From Sutcliffiella horikoshii (lineage in GTDB: Bacteria > Bacillota > Bacilli > Bacillales > Bacillaceae_I): a stretch of 64,000 bases of DNA. The stretch lies in the NCBI GenBank assembly GCA_001636495.1, contig KV440964.1, positions 3,860,666 to 3,924,665 on the forward strand. The letters run 5' to 3'. The notes under the pieces are model-generated. The model had not been told where the DNA came from, ran no database searches, and saw only the letters and a program-made list of their open reading frames with translations. Positions 41,059 through 49,695 of the stretch are shown here, one piece after another. Both the position numbers and the translations under genes were made by a program. How positions within the stretch are numbered: position 1 is the stretch's first letter; each line of letters starts with the position of its first letter.

Positions 41059-41728
41059 TGATGAAAAAAGAATGCTTGATTTGTTAACTCTATACCTCAC
41101 TCCCCATCAGTTTGATTGCATCCAATTTCAGTCAGGCAGAGATGCAATAGCTTTTTTAGAAAAGCAAGAAGTGGACATTGTTTTACTCGATATTATGATG
41201 CCAGATATGGATGGTTGGGACACCTTAAAAGAAATTAGAGGAACCTCCAATGTCCCGGTTATCCTGCTTACTGCCAGGAACGATAAGGATGATATAGTAA
41301 GGGGGCTTAAAAGTGGAGCGGATGACTATGTGTCAAAACCCTTTAATGAGGACGAACTAACCGCAAGAATGGAAGCGGTGATGAGGCGCACAAAAGCAGT
41401 AAACACCCCCACTTATTCATTGCGCTTTAACGGACTAGTTCTTGACACATCGTCCTTCCACGTACAATATAATGATGTTAAAATCCCGGTCACACCAAAA
41501 GAATTTGCGCTCCTTGAAACTTTCCTTTTAAACCAGGATAAAGTATTTTCGAGAGAGCATCTAATTATGTCTATATGGGAGTTCGATACGGAGACAGAAA
41601 ACAGGACCATTGATTCGCATATCAGAAATCTTCGAAGTAAGTTGAGGAACTCTGGATTTGAAGTAGACAAATACCTTGAAACCATCTGGGGAGTGGGGTA
41701 TAGGTGGAATGATCAGTACGAAGCATAG
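41036..41728 (+). CDS. OmpR-family response regulator
   Basis: 230 residues: a receiver domain (1-120; D8/D9 acidic pair, phospho-acceptor D52 in LLDIMMPDMDG, K in SKPF) and a C-terminal winged-helix DNA-binding domain (about 130-228; VTPKEFALLETFLLN, FSREHLIMSIW, TIDSHIRNLRSKLR, GVGYRW). The start overlaps the kinase gene by 23 bases. Likely targets are the two following genes and possibly the Cys-rich protein upstream. Confidence 0.92.
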   Translation: MTRILLIDDEKRMLDLLTLYLTPHQFDCIQFQSGRDAIAFLEKQEVDIVLLDIMMPDMDGWDTLKEIRGTSNVPVILLTARNDKDDIVRGLKSGADDYVSKPFNEDELTARMEAVMRRTKAVNTPTYSLRFNGLVLDTSSFHVQYNDVKIPVTPKEFALLETFLLNQDKVFSREHLIMSIWEFDTETENRTIDSHIRNLRSKLRNSGFEVDKYLETIWGVGYRWNDQYEA

Positions 41729-41747
41729 AAATTTGGGTGATGGAAAA

Positions 41748-42407
41748 ATGATGGGATCTATTCGATTAATTAAACAACATGCCACTGTCGGGATAACTTC
41801 GTTGGTTGTATGCTTTATGTTAGTTCAAACAAGAAATGATTTAGCTACTCTTCATTCATGGAACCGATCGTTTGCGGACGTTTCCCTAATTATGTTTGCC
41901 ATCGTGTTGATCATGGGGCCACTTTCCCATTTTTATAAACCTTTACGTAAACAAGTTGTCTGGAGAAGACCCATTGGTATTTGGTCTGCCATCCATGCCG
42001 GGTTGCACACGATCATCATTCTGGATGGTTGGGTGGAATGGAACTTATATCGCTTGTTCTTTATTTTCACCCCGCCAGATCAACCGTGGATTCTGCACCC
42101 TGGCTTTGCACTTGCCAATACGATTGGTATCCTAGCACTAGGCTATTACTTAGTATTGACAGCAACTTCTAATGACTGGAGTATCAAACTTTTAGGAAAA
42201 AAATCATGGAAGTATCTTCAGCAGAAAACTACGGTTTTATATACATTGGTTATTTTACACACTCTCTATTTTCTTTTTTTTCATGAACCGGGAAATGCAA
42301 ATTGGTTCAAAGGCCCTTTCGTTATCATATTAGTCATCATTTTTGTCATACGTATCTTTGCATTCTTGAAAATTGCCAAAGAAAAAAAGCTTGAAAAAGG
42401 TCGATAA
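41748..42407 (+). CDS. Ferric-reductase-like transmembrane protein
   Basis: 219 residues with about six TM helices. His residues in helices (IWSAIHAGLHTII and LYTLVILHTLYFLFFHE) are spaced as haem ligands in the ferric reductase-like/MsrQ family, and no flavin domain follows. Such proteins pass electrons across the membrane, for example from quinol to a periplasmic or surface partner. It begins 19 bases after the response regulator stop; ATG 41748 has GGGTGATGG upstream. It is ended by a strong hairpin. The acceptor is unknown. Confidence 0.75.
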   Translation: MMGSIRLIKQHATVGITSLVVCFMLVQTRNDLATLHSWNRSFADVSLIMFAIVLIMGPLSHFYKPLRKQVVWRRPIGIWSAIHAGLHTIIILDGWVEWNLYRLFFIFTPPDQPWILHPGFALANTIGILALGYYLVLTATSNDWSIKLLGKKSWKYLQQKTTVLYTLVILHTLYFLFFHEPGNANWFKGPFVIILVIIFVIRIFAFLKIAKEKKLEKGR

Positions 42408-42430
42408 GTAGATCCTTTTTCAAGCTTTTT
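42384..42430. terminator. Bidirectional terminator
   Basis: AAAAAGCTTGAAAAAGG pairs perfectly with CCTTTTTCAAGCTTTTT between the convergent ferric-reductase-like and YdhK genes. Confidence 0.9.
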
Positions 42431-42436
42431 CACTTC

Positions 42437-43033
42437 TTAATCTTCTTTTGATAGTTCACTCTCAGTCACCCATTTATGGTTTGTCACTTCTTCTCCACTG
42501 TCAGTCAGTGTGAAGTCCACCATATAAACCGTTGTTTGTTCAGCAGCGTCAATGGTTGCCGTAGCACCTTGCATTCCTTCCATATGGTCGGCATCCACTT
42601 CCACTTCATCACCAACTTCATAGGGTACTTCTTGTGCATCTTTTACTTCCTCATGGATAATCCACTTATGATCTTCTACTCGTTCCCCGCCATTTGTCGG
42701 GTCATAAGAAATGGAATAGACTGTTGTCTCATATGCTCCCACAATGGTAGCTTCCGCACCTTCCATGCCAGGCATGTGCGCATCTGTAATTGTAGCGGTG
42801 CTTCCCACTTCAAATGTTGGGTTTTCCTTTTCTTTCAAACCTTCAGGAACTTCACCTGAGCCGGACATATCCATGCCGGAATGATCACCGTGACCTCCAT
42901 CATGGGATTCTTCTTCTGCATTATTTGCTTGATTATTGTTTTGCGCCGCCTCTTCATTTTCACCTGCCGCACAGCCGGATAATGTGATGGCTGCTGCCAT
43001 TGTAAAGACTCCTAGTAGCTTCCTTCTTTTCAT
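42437..43033 (-). CDS. ydhK: YdhK-family lipoprotein with two DUF1541 repeats
   Basis: 198 residues from ATG 43033 (GGAGGTTATTGT upstream). A lipobox (TLSGC, lipid Cys21) anchors it to the outer face. A His/Met-rich acidic stretch (SHDGGHGDHSGMDMSGSG, about 42-59) could bind copper. Two DUF1541 repeats follow, each with 'M-(E/Q)-G-A-x-A-T-I' and 'TTVYxVxxxxxxxGEEVxxHKWV'-like strands. It is convergent with the ferric-reductase-like gene. YdhK function is unproven; metal binding at the surface is an inference from composition. Confidence 0.85.
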   Translation of the reverse strand: MKRRKLLGVFTMAAAITLSGCAAGENEEAAQNNNQANNAEEESHDGGHGDHSGMDMSGSGEVPEGLKEKENPTFEVGSTATITDAHMPGMEGAEATIVGAYETTVYSISYDPTNGGERVEDHKWIIHEEVKDAQEVPYEVGDEVEVDADHMEGMQGATATIDAAEQTTVYMVDFTLTDSGEEVTNHKWVTESELSKED

Positions 43034-43105
43034 ACAATAACCTCCTCTGAGTTCTATACTCAAAGTGTACCCAAAAAGTTTGCAGAAAATATGAAGAAAG
43101 CACAT

Positions 43106-43792
43106 TCACTTATTTCTTTTAGCCAAGACCTGATCTATTATCTTCCTAAATTCATCTACAACGATCTCCGCACCCTTACTATTCAGATGAACACCATCAA
43201 TAGTCAAATGCAGGCCTCTCTCAGCAGCCAACCGATCAACTCGCTTCGGACTTCTGTAAAAGAATACATCCTTCACTAATCTACCAACACCTGTACTGAG
43301 ATAATCTGTGGTAGGTAAAGTTTCTAACTGCTCTGTAAATGTTTGATGCAAATCAATAAATCTTACGTTCTTATGCTCTTTTGATATTTCTTCGATAATC
43401 ATGGAAAGATTGAGCAGACCTCTGTTGGAAGAATTGATGTTTTCCCCAATCAACGCAGGGGAAACGACCACAACCTGTTTGGAAGATTGCATGACTAATT
43501 CTAGTACATTTTCATAGTATTCCCGAAACTCTTCTGAATTCCTAGTAATAGGCTGAGCCTGTACCTTCAGCAGTCTCGAATAAATATCATTGACTCCAAT
43601 CCAGAGGAAGGCAAGGTCATGATCTTGTTCTAATTTATTTTTGGTAAGCCTTGTATGTAAACTCTTAACCGTGTCCCCGGCTTTTCCAAAATTAACGAAC
43701 TTTATGTTTGGGTATTTCTTTTTTAACATATTAAAGAACGAAACGCCTGGTTTACCTTCTGTTAAGCTGTCCCCGATGCATGCGATTTTCAT
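43106..43792 (-). CDS. SGNH/GDSL-family hydrolase
   Basis: 228 residues. The four SGNH blocks are visible: GDSLTEG (nucleophile Ser about 8), G in FGKAGDTVKS, GVNDIYS (block III Asn), and DGVHLNSKGAE (Asp and His of the triad). These are lipases, esterases or deacetylases of small esters and carbohydrates. There is no signal peptide. ATG 43792 has GGAGG ten bases upstream. It is a single gene. Confidence 0.88.
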   Translation of the reverse strand: MKIACIGDSLTEGKPGVSFFNMLKKKYPNIKFVNFGKAGDTVKSLHTRLTKNKLEQDHDLAFLWIGVNDIYSRLLKVQAQPITRNSEEFREYYENVLELVMQSSKQVVVVSPALIGENINSSNRGLLNLSMIIEEISKEHKNVRFIDLHQTFTEQLETLPTTDYLSTGVGRLVKDVFFYRSPKRVDRLAAERGLHLTIDGVHLNSKGAEIVVDEFRKIIDQVLAKRNK

Positions 43793-43963
43793 AGAGTATT
43801 CCTCCACTTTTACACTTGGTCTAAAATAGCGTATTTCAATAAAGTCAGCAGAACAAAGGCTGCCAATAAATTACGCCAATTCACTACTATTCTACCACTT
43901 TTCGGCTGTACCATCCTAAGCATGGTTTATACTCATTAGCTTGGCAGGGAGATGCATGGGGGT

Positions 43964-44359
43964 TCACTCCTTTTCTAGACTTATTCTCTTCACGAGTTCT
44001 TCGGTCGTCCCGCTAACCTTTTCAACGTTGTCTAGATGATAAAAAGTACTAGTTGTTTCAAAGTTATCTATGTCATCCCTCTCGGAAAACAGAAAAATCT
44101 TCTTCCCTTGACCAAGGGCAATTCCAAATTCAATATGACTTCCTTTTCCAGCGGGTAACAATACAATCAAAAAGTGAGCCTCCATCACGGCTGAAAGTTC
44201 CTTCGCCCCGATTTCTTTTAGGTCTTCCAATGTGGCAGCACGTTCGTTTTGGGTCCAATCATAGGTTTGGATGAAACCTATATTTTTGAGAATGCTACTT
44301 ACTTCTCGTACCTTGTCTATATTAGTGAAACTTGATGCTATGTAGAAATTATTGAGCAT
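43964..44359 (-). CDS. Nucleoside 2-deoxyribosyltransferase-like protein
   Basis: 131 residues from ATG 44359 (GGGGGGAAT upstream). The FYIASSFTNIDKVREVS start, the central AHFLIVLLPAGKGSHIEFGIALGQGKKIFLF and the acidic surroundings match the Rossmann-like nucleoside 2-deoxyribosyltransferase/TIR-like family: the Glu of GSHIEFG corresponds to the catalytic Glu. The true substrate is unknown. It overlaps the 3' end of the lipoprotein gene upstream by 11 bases. Confidence 0.75.
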   Translation of the reverse strand: MLNNFYIASSFTNIDKVREVSSILKNIGFIQTYDWTQNERAATLEDLKEIGAKELSAVMEAHFLIVLLPAGKGSHIEFGIALGQGKKIFLFSERDDIDNFETTSTFYHLDNVEKVSGTTEELVKRISLEKE

Positions 44360-44813
44360 TGTCATTCCCCCCGTAAATTCTATCCAATAATGTATATACT
44401 TCCTGTGCCTCTTCCTCGGAAAGAGAATATATGACATGGGTATCCTTCTTGTTCATAACTGTTCCTGATGATTCGTGGATCCAGAGGTAGTATGTATCCC
44501 TACCCAACCACAAGTTATAGTGAGGATCTGACATATCAACTGCACCAGGTTCTTTTTTAGCATGAAAGAAAGCATCTTGAATAGTTTTTATATCCTCTTG
44601 GTTTGTTAGCGTCTTTTCCGAATCGACTTTCACTTCTGAGAAGCTTTCCATCTCATTTATCACAACTTGGTCAATGACTTCTTCAACGTCATATACTACA
44701 GCTTCTTTTATCTCCTCGTTCACATCAGCCGGTTTACGTTCCTCAATAGAACACGCAGCTAGTGGTAAAGTGAAAACAATGCAAATCCCCAATAAAGCAG
44801 CACTTTTTTTCAA
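44349..44813 (-). CDS. Lipoprotein of unknown function
   Basis: 154 residues from a TTG start at 44813 (GGGAG eight bases upstream; GTG at 44822 or 44816 are alternatives). The lipobox is LAAC (lipid Cys21). The remainder is acidic with a predicted mixed fold; DTYYLWIHESSGTVMNKKDTHVIYSLS suggests a DUF3888/DUF4362-like beta region but I cannot assign it. It starts just after the Nudix gene stop at 44816 and overlaps the next gene, so the three are one operon. Confidence 0.65.
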   Translation of the reverse strand: MKKSAALLGICIVFTLPLAACSIEERKPADVNEEIKEAVVYDVEEVIDQVVINEMESFSEVKVDSEKTLTNQEDIKTIQDAFFHAKKEPGAVDMSDPHYNLWLGRDTYYLWIHESSGTVMNKKDTHVIYSLSEEEAQEVYTLLDRIYGGNDNAQ

Positions 44814-44815
44814 CA

Positions 44816-45277
44816 CTAACACTCCCGTTCTAAGTTTGCTTTAAATACCCATTCCGGATAAGGCAGTGCGAGTTTTGGAACGTTGTCTTCTTTAAAATAC
44901 TTCAATATTTCCGACTCTCCACCCACCGCTTCCAAGGTACCACTGACTATTTTGCATTCATATACTGTTACTTGGTACTCCACTTGATCTCCATTTGCAT
45001 AGGTGTGGCGAAAGTCCTTCCCACCAAAAACACCAATGATGTTGATCGGTTCAATTGTTAGCCCTGTCTCTTCCCATACTTCCCTCACTACTGCTTCTGC
45101 TGGTGATTCTCCTGGTTCAATGGCACCAGCTGGCAGACTCCAGTACTCTCTGTTCGTAGGATATTGAAACAAAATTTCCGATTCTTCATTCCTGATGACT
45201 GCTGCAACACTCGGGAGAATCAGAAGATCGGTTCCCACTTTTTCACGTAACTTACGGTAATAATCTGATATAGGCAT
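44816..45277 (-). CDS. Nudix hydrolase
   Basis: 153 residues. The Nudix box is complete: G-AIEPG-E-SPAEAVV-RE-V-W-EE-T-G (about 46-67). It cleaves nucleoside diphosphate-linked compounds with Mg2+; no specificity can be assigned. It lies 18 bases after the second Nudix gene, on the same strand, and before a lipoprotein gene. Confidence 0.9.
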   Translation of the reverse strand: MPISDYYRKLREKVGTDLLILPSVAAVIRNEESEILFQYPTNREYWSLPAGAIEPGESPAEAVVREVWEETGLTIEPINIIGVFGGKDFRHTYANGDQVEYQVTVYECKIVSGTLEAVGGESEILKYFKEDNVPKLALPYPEWVFKANLEREC

Positions 45278-45295
45278 TTGGTTTGCAGCTCTCCT

Positions 45296-45763
45296 TTATT
45301 TAACAATGGGGCGCCTTTGTTTTGTCAGAAGGTCATCAATGAATACTCGATGCTCGTTAAAGATATTTTCTGGCAAACTATGTAGATGGAAAAATCTATT
45401 TTTCAGTGACTCATCGTTACTGATGACTAGTTCTCCGCTATATTGCTTACAAGTAAAAAGTACTTGTACTAATGAGACTTGGTCTCCGTTATCAAATGTC
45501 TTATCATACTCTGGTCCTGAGTAGATTCCGAACAGCTCCAGTTGTTCTAACTGAAGACCAGTTTCCTCGTAGACTTCTCTTCTTGCGGCATCAGTTATGT
45601 TCTCACCGAGTTCCATGAAGCCGCCTGGTAGCCCCCACTGTGCATTATCTATACGTTGTTGTAGGAGCAGCCTTCCATCTGCGTCAAAAACAAATGCTCC
45701 AGCAACTACCATAATTACTTTTTCGTTGCCTACCATAGATCTTAGGTGTGATATGTAATCCAT
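45296..45763 (-). CDS. Nudix hydrolase
   Basis: 155 residues with a complete Nudix box (GGFMELGENITDAARREVYE then ETG, about 46-69). It is similar in length and layout to the Nudix gene 18 bases downstream, and both start with a short helix containing 'HLRSMVG/YYRKLREKVG', so they may be an old tandem duplication. The substrate is unknown. The upstream region is the 41-bp repeat array. Confidence 0.9.
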   Translation of the reverse strand: MDYISHLRSMVGNEKVIMVVAGAFVFDADGRLLLQQRIDNAQWGLPGGFMELGENITDAARREVYEETGLQLEQLELFGIYSGPEYDKTFDNGDQVSLVQVLFTCKQYSGELVISNDESLKNRFFHLHSLPENIFNEHRVFIDDLLTKQRRPIVK

Positions 45764-45861
45764 TGGATATCAGTCCTTTTCTATTAATATAGATATGACG
45801 TTGAAGTTTGGAGATAAGTTTCCAGAGGGGACTTGTCGAAACCTTAGAGTTCTTGTCGAAC

Positions 45862-46019
45862 GGCTCGTATATTTCTGTAACGGAAAATAAAACAGGGGAT
45901 ACGGCTCGTATATTCCCGTATCGGAAAATAAAACAGCGGTTTCAGCTCGTATATTCCCGTATCGGAAAATAAAACAGCGGTTTCGGCTCATATATTCCCG
46001 TTACGGAAAATAAAATACC
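45862..46019. repeat. Four-unit array with a strict 41-bp period
   Basis: Units begin at 45862, 45903, 45944 and 45985, exactly 41 bp apart. The shared core is GGCTCGTATATTCCCGTATC followed by GGAAAATAAAACAG; TTCCCGT and ACGGAA give each unit an imperfect dyad. Units 2 and 3 are almost identical. The array lies in the gap 45764-46137. A frame reading through it encodes only the repeat and is rejected as a gene. Confidence 0.8.
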
Positions 46020-46104
46020 TATCAACCCCATTTCGACTTACAATTTGGTTCGCAACCCTCCTAATACATACCGAGTTGCAATCAATTCATCCTAAAACAC
46101 AAAT

Positions 46105-46131
46105 AACGCCAACCTCCAAGAGATTAGCGTC
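46105..46131 (-). terminator. Terminator after the 2OG oxygenase gene
   Basis: On the minus strand ACGCTAATCTC pairs with GAGGTTGGCGT, followed by TATTTGTGTTTT. Confidence 0.7.
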
Positions 46132-46137
46132 CCAAAT

Positions 46138-46791
46138 CTAGTATTTCTTCCTTCTCATCCACTGCGTCGCCGCCCATTTATCCCCAACTACAACCGGGGA
46201 CCCACCATGTAGTGTCAACTCATTCAATTCTTGGTCATCATAGAAGTATTCAAAATAAACGGCCATGCCCTTTTGTGGTGAAACAGAAAATTTAAGCTTG
46301 GGAAAATACGTTTCTCCGCCTTCTTCCACATCATTCAGATACATGACAAGCGTGCTAATCCGCGGATTACTTACCGGCTTACTAGAAGACTTAAAGAAAT
46401 CAAAATGTGCTTTGTATTCCTGTCCTACCTGATAGTTCAGGATTTGCAAGCCCTCTCCATATTCCACCGGTACATTCATAATCTGTGAAACTCTTTTTTC
46501 TATTCTAGACACAAGCTCATTTTCGCCTTCTTGAAAGAAGGTACTACTGCTTGTCCTAATAGCATCCACTTCCAGTCCATTTGCAACTTTTGAACGCTTC
46601 ATTTTATCCTTGGACAATTGAATTAGCTCATTACACTCTTCATCGCTAAGTACATTTGCCAGCACAACGACAAGCGGCTCCTCCCTTCGTGCAATGATAG
46701 CTATCTCTCTATCTTCTGTTTTTATTTTATTGCCAACATGAGGGAAAATGGTCTGTTCCTTAGCAGTTGTATCTTTTGTATCTATCGTCAA
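46138..46791 (-). CDS. Prolyl-4-hydroxylase-like 2OG-Fe(II) oxygenase
   Basis: 217 residues, the size of the Bacillus anthracis prolyl 4-hydroxylase. Iron ligands H129-x-D131 (KAHFDFF) and H195 (TLHGG) are present, and K205 (GDKWAATQW) would hold 2-oxoglutarate. The family N-terminus VVVLANVLSDEECNELI and DVEEGGETYFP are also seen. The enzyme hydroxylates proline in peptides or proteins using O2 and 2OG; the target is unknown. The start is TTG with GAGG upstream. It is monocistronic. Confidence 0.85.
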   Translation of the reverse strand: MTIDTKDTTAKEQTIFPHVGNKIKTEDREIAIIARREEPLVVVLANVLSDEECNELIQLSKDKMKRSKVANGLEVDAIRTSSSTFFQEGENELVSRIEKRVSQIMNVPVEYGEGLQILNYQVGQEYKAHFDFFKSSSKPVSNPRISTLVMYLNDVEEGGETYFPKLKFSVSPQKGMAVYFEYFYDDQELNELTLHGGSPVVVGDKWAATQWMRRKKY

Positions 46792-46914
46792 TTATCATCA
46801 ACCTCTTTTATAGTGTTATTAATATTCTGAAAATTTAAAAGGTACCTATACTCGCTAGTAAAATAATTTTACACTGTAAAGAGGTACAATACTATCTTTT
46901 TATATGTCCATCTA

Positions 46915-47432
46915 TTACCAAGATTGTTCCACATCTAATTCATAATACGGTTCTTCTTGATTAGTGTCTTCAAACCATTTCAAACCTTTATATTCAAATC
47001 CAATTTTCTCGAGTATTCTTAGTGAGCCTTTATTGGCTGGATCTGCAGAAGCATACACACGGCTTACCGCTTTCTTTGCTTTTGCCACTTCCACACATGC
47101 TAAAGCGGCTTCCGAGCATATCCCTTCCCCCAAGTATCTTTGGTAAAGTGATAAATGAGTTCGACTTTTTCCAATGTATCTTCCACGTTGAAACCGGCAG
47201 TCCCAATGACATTTCCAGATTCCTTCTCAACCACTGCATACACCGATAAGCCTTTGGCAACTTCGCATTCTCTGTAAATTTCAATTATTTTAGGGAGTTT
47301 TTTATAAGAAGTTGCACCTGTGCATAGCCCCATTACCTCTTCATCTCCCCAGATTCTCTCAAGATACTTTACATCTTCAGGTTCAAATACTCTTAAAATT
47401 AATCGTTCAGTTTCAAAGATATACTTTTTCAT
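46915..47432 (-). pseudogene. GNAT acetyltransferase gene with a one-base deletion
   Basis: The first 107 codons (from ATG 47432) are a normal RimJ/RimL-type GNAT (MKKYIFETERLILRVFEPED..., VIGTAGF, DTWGKGYA). After GYA the frame is lost; the continuation SEAALACVEVAKAKKAVSRVYA...NKGSLRILEKIGFEYKG is one frame over and ends at 46915. Adding one base near 47114 restores a protein of about 172 residues. The change could be a real mutation or a sequencing error. Confidence 0.75.
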
Positions 47433-47544
47433 AGCTCAATCACTTCCCCCTTTTTTTAGTGTGTATATTATGCTACCGTTAACTATAGGAATTCTAATAA
47501 TCCGATGGGTGGATGTTAATGAGTGTTTTGAGGAGTTGAGAATA

Positions 47545-47706
47545 TTGCAATTCGTATCAGTTCTATTTCTTATAATCGCTGGTGTTTTCGTATTATACTA
47601 TTTACCTTCAATATCAAAAAGTCTACATAAAACCAGTAAACAAAATGAGGTAATTATTAAACAAAATGAAGTAATCATTAATCTACTAAAAAAATCTTCA
47701 TATTAA
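47545..47706 (+). CDS. Small single-pass membrane protein
   Basis: 53 residues from a TTG start nine bases after GAGGAG: one TM helix (FVSVLFLIIAGVFVLYYL) followed by a basic, amphipathic tail with a duplicated KQNEVII. The layout (N-terminal helix, short polar coil ending in IINLLKK) is like the DUF4083 and YrzO-type small proteins of Bacillus. The frame is open further upstream but has no ribosome site there. No function is known. Confidence 0.45.
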   Translation: MQFVSVLFLIIAGVFVLYYLPSISKSLHKTSKQNEVIIKQNEVIINLLKKSSY

Positions 47707-47748
47707 ATGTAGTAACAAAATTTCTATTGAACAACATTTTGTTGAAAC

Positions 47749-47806
47749 CGGGGACGGTTCTAGCTTTTCCTTCTTCGAAAATTTAAGAAAACGCTAAAAC
47801 CGTCTC
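47749..47806. repeat. Imperfect palindrome of the GGGGACGGTT type
   Basis: ACCGGGGACGGTTCTAGC and GCTAAAACCGTCTC pair over about 13 bp around an AT-rich centre. It resembles the palindromic element at 529-572 in beginning GGGGAC and in its position between genes without a T tract. Confidence 0.45.
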
Positions 47807-47858
47807 TTCAGTTATCTTTCATTCATCACCTTCTTCTTTCATCGTTTTTCTCAATTAA

Positions 47859-49586
47859 TTAACTCCTAACCCAAAGCTTCGTATAATCCAACTGGCCAAA
47901 AGAATGGGATTCAGCGGCCTGGATAATTGGGTCTACCGCTCTCGTCACAATAGGATGATACAGAAAAATCAGGGCATGTTCCATTTTTAGATACTGCTCC
48001 ATTTCTTCCATCAATTCGGCTCGTCTGGCTTTCTCCTCTGCAAGCTCGAAAGCGGTCAGCCTCTCTTGAATATAATTATCTATCTTTCTATTAAACAACC
48101 GATTGAAAAGTAGCGCCTTGTTGCGGAAAGCGTAAGAGAAAGCCAGATGTTTATCAAAGGACAATGATAATCCCATTATTAGCAGATCGACATCATGCTC
48201 AATTCCTTCTTCCGTGAATTCCTGAAAAGAAACGGAGTGGAGCTTGAACGAAATGCCATAATACCCTGCCTGTTCTTTCAACCATTCCGCTTCTAAAACA
48301 GCATGATTATTTTCAAAATGGAACAGATTCAGTGTCTCTCCCTTATATCCCGACTCCTTTAACAGTTCAGGGATATTGCTAGGTTTCTTAGTATTTGGTC
48401 CAGCCTTCTCCATTTCAAAGCTTTTCGCCTCTAATACCTCCCACTCCAACTCCTTAGCCATTTTCTTCACATCAAAAAGATGATAGATGGCTTTCCGGAA
48501 CGAATGCTGTTGAACAACAGTCTCCCGCTTCAGGTTAAAGGAAAGCAACCTTATGCCGGCACCTTTGATCCTATGTTTGTTAGGCACCACCTCACCCACA
48601 TCTTCTTCACTGGAAAGATAGACAGTTTTGGCAGCATCCTTCGTCACTTTGTAAAAGTGGATTTCATCTATGAGCGGCCGTTCTTTGAAATAGGCATCAT
48701 TCGCCATTAACACTATCTTGTGTTTCGTTCTTTCCTTTAATTGAAATGGCCCGGTACCAATCCATTGATATTCATCAAATTCAGTATCTTCTGGTAGAAT
48801 GCAAAAATGGGGAGCGGAAAGATACCGTAAGAAGAATGCATTGGGTTGGGCTAGGTGAATTTCCACCTTATGTGGATGGGAGCAGACAATCTCAGAAATG
48901 TTTCTTGCAAGCCAGGAGTAGGAATGCTGACTGTTTTTCATTCGGTTGATGGTGTGGGCGATATCCCTGCTCGTCACAAACCCACCGTGATGGAATGCTA
49001 CCGCTTTTCGTAAATAAAATGTCCAGATTCTATTGGTGTCATCTGCTTGGAAATGATGAGCGATATGGGATTCGAAGCAGTCTTTTTCGCTGTTATAGCG
49101 TACAAGCGTATCTCCCAAATATTCAATAAGATGGGTTTCTAAAGAGACCGAAACGCGTAGAGGATCCAATGTGGTGATATCCCTTGCCCGGAAGGTATGT
49201 AAAACATCCCTAGACTCCGTACCGTCACGTTTCAATCCAAGGAGTTGCCGTATTTGTGAGGAGGAATTCGCCACCCACTGCTTCGGGATCGGAAGGCGAA
49301 GCAGCTCTGCGATTTTATCTAATTCTCCCGCTTTTACACACTCTTCCATGTGGGTTTCAATCTCTTTTTGGAAGGAAGTGAGATACTGGATTTGAGAAGC
49401 ATTTCCTCTCCCTCTGCCAGGCTGATACATGAGTTGCCCAGCTTCCTGCAGCTTTTTAAGTATCCGCTTGGAATTCTTTCTGGTACAAAACCAGATAGCA
49501 TCCAAGTCCTCCAGCTTAACCTCATATCGATGATTTCTTTTGTAATGGTTGAGGTGGGACCTCAATGTAAAATAGCGTTCATTCAA
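47859..49586 (-). CDS. SgrR-type regulator with solute-binding domain
   Basis: 575 residues from a TTG start eight bases after AAGGAGG. The N-terminus (1-110) is the SgrR winged-helix domain (VKLEDLDAIWFCTRKNSKRILKKLQE, GRGRGN); the rest (about 130-575) is an SBP_5-type peptide/oligosaccharide-binding domain (TLDPLRVSVSLETHLIEYLGDTLV, FYLRKAVAFHHGGFVTSRDIAHTI, WIGTGPFQL). In enterobacteria SgrR answers sugar-phosphate stress. Here it is divergent from an MFS gene, its likely target. There is no signal peptide, so the binding domain is cytosolic. Confidence 0.88.
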   Translation of the reverse strand: MNERYFTLRSHLNHYKRNHRYEVKLEDLDAIWFCTRKNSKRILKKLQEAGQLMYQPGRGRGNASQIQYLTSFQKEIETHMEECVKAGELDKIAELLRLPIPKQWVANSSSQIRQLLGLKRDGTESRDVLHTFRARDITTLDPLRVSVSLETHLIEYLGDTLVRYNSEKDCFESHIAHHFQADDTNRIWTFYLRKAVAFHHGGFVTSRDIAHTINRMKNSQHSYSWLARNISEIVCSHPHKVEIHLAQPNAFFLRYLSAPHFCILPEDTEFDEYQWIGTGPFQLKERTKHKIVLMANDAYFKERPLIDEIHFYKVTKDAAKTVYLSSEEDVGEVVPNKHRIKGAGIRLLSFNLKRETVVQQHSFRKAIYHLFDVKKMAKELEWEVLEAKSFEMEKAGPNTKKPSNIPELLKESGYKGETLNLFHFENNHAVLEAEWLKEQAGYYGISFKLHSVSFQEFTEEGIEHDVDLLIMGLSLSFDKHLAFSYAFRNKALLFNRLFNRKIDNYIQERLTAFELAEEKARRAELMEEMEQYLKMEHALIFLYHPIVTRAVDPIIQAAESHSFGQLDYTKLWVRS

Positions 49587-49695
49587 TTACTGGACCTCCT
49601 TAAAAGGGGACATTATCAGTCTAATTTTACCCTTTTTCCCTCCTTTTAGAAAGTTGATAATAGAGATAATGATTCAGAAAAAGGGGTAGAGGAAA

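Noticed and set aside
45770-45991. 73-codon minus-strand ORF across the 41-bp repeats
   Set aside because: It translates only the repeat units in changing frames, has no ribosome binding site and no domain.
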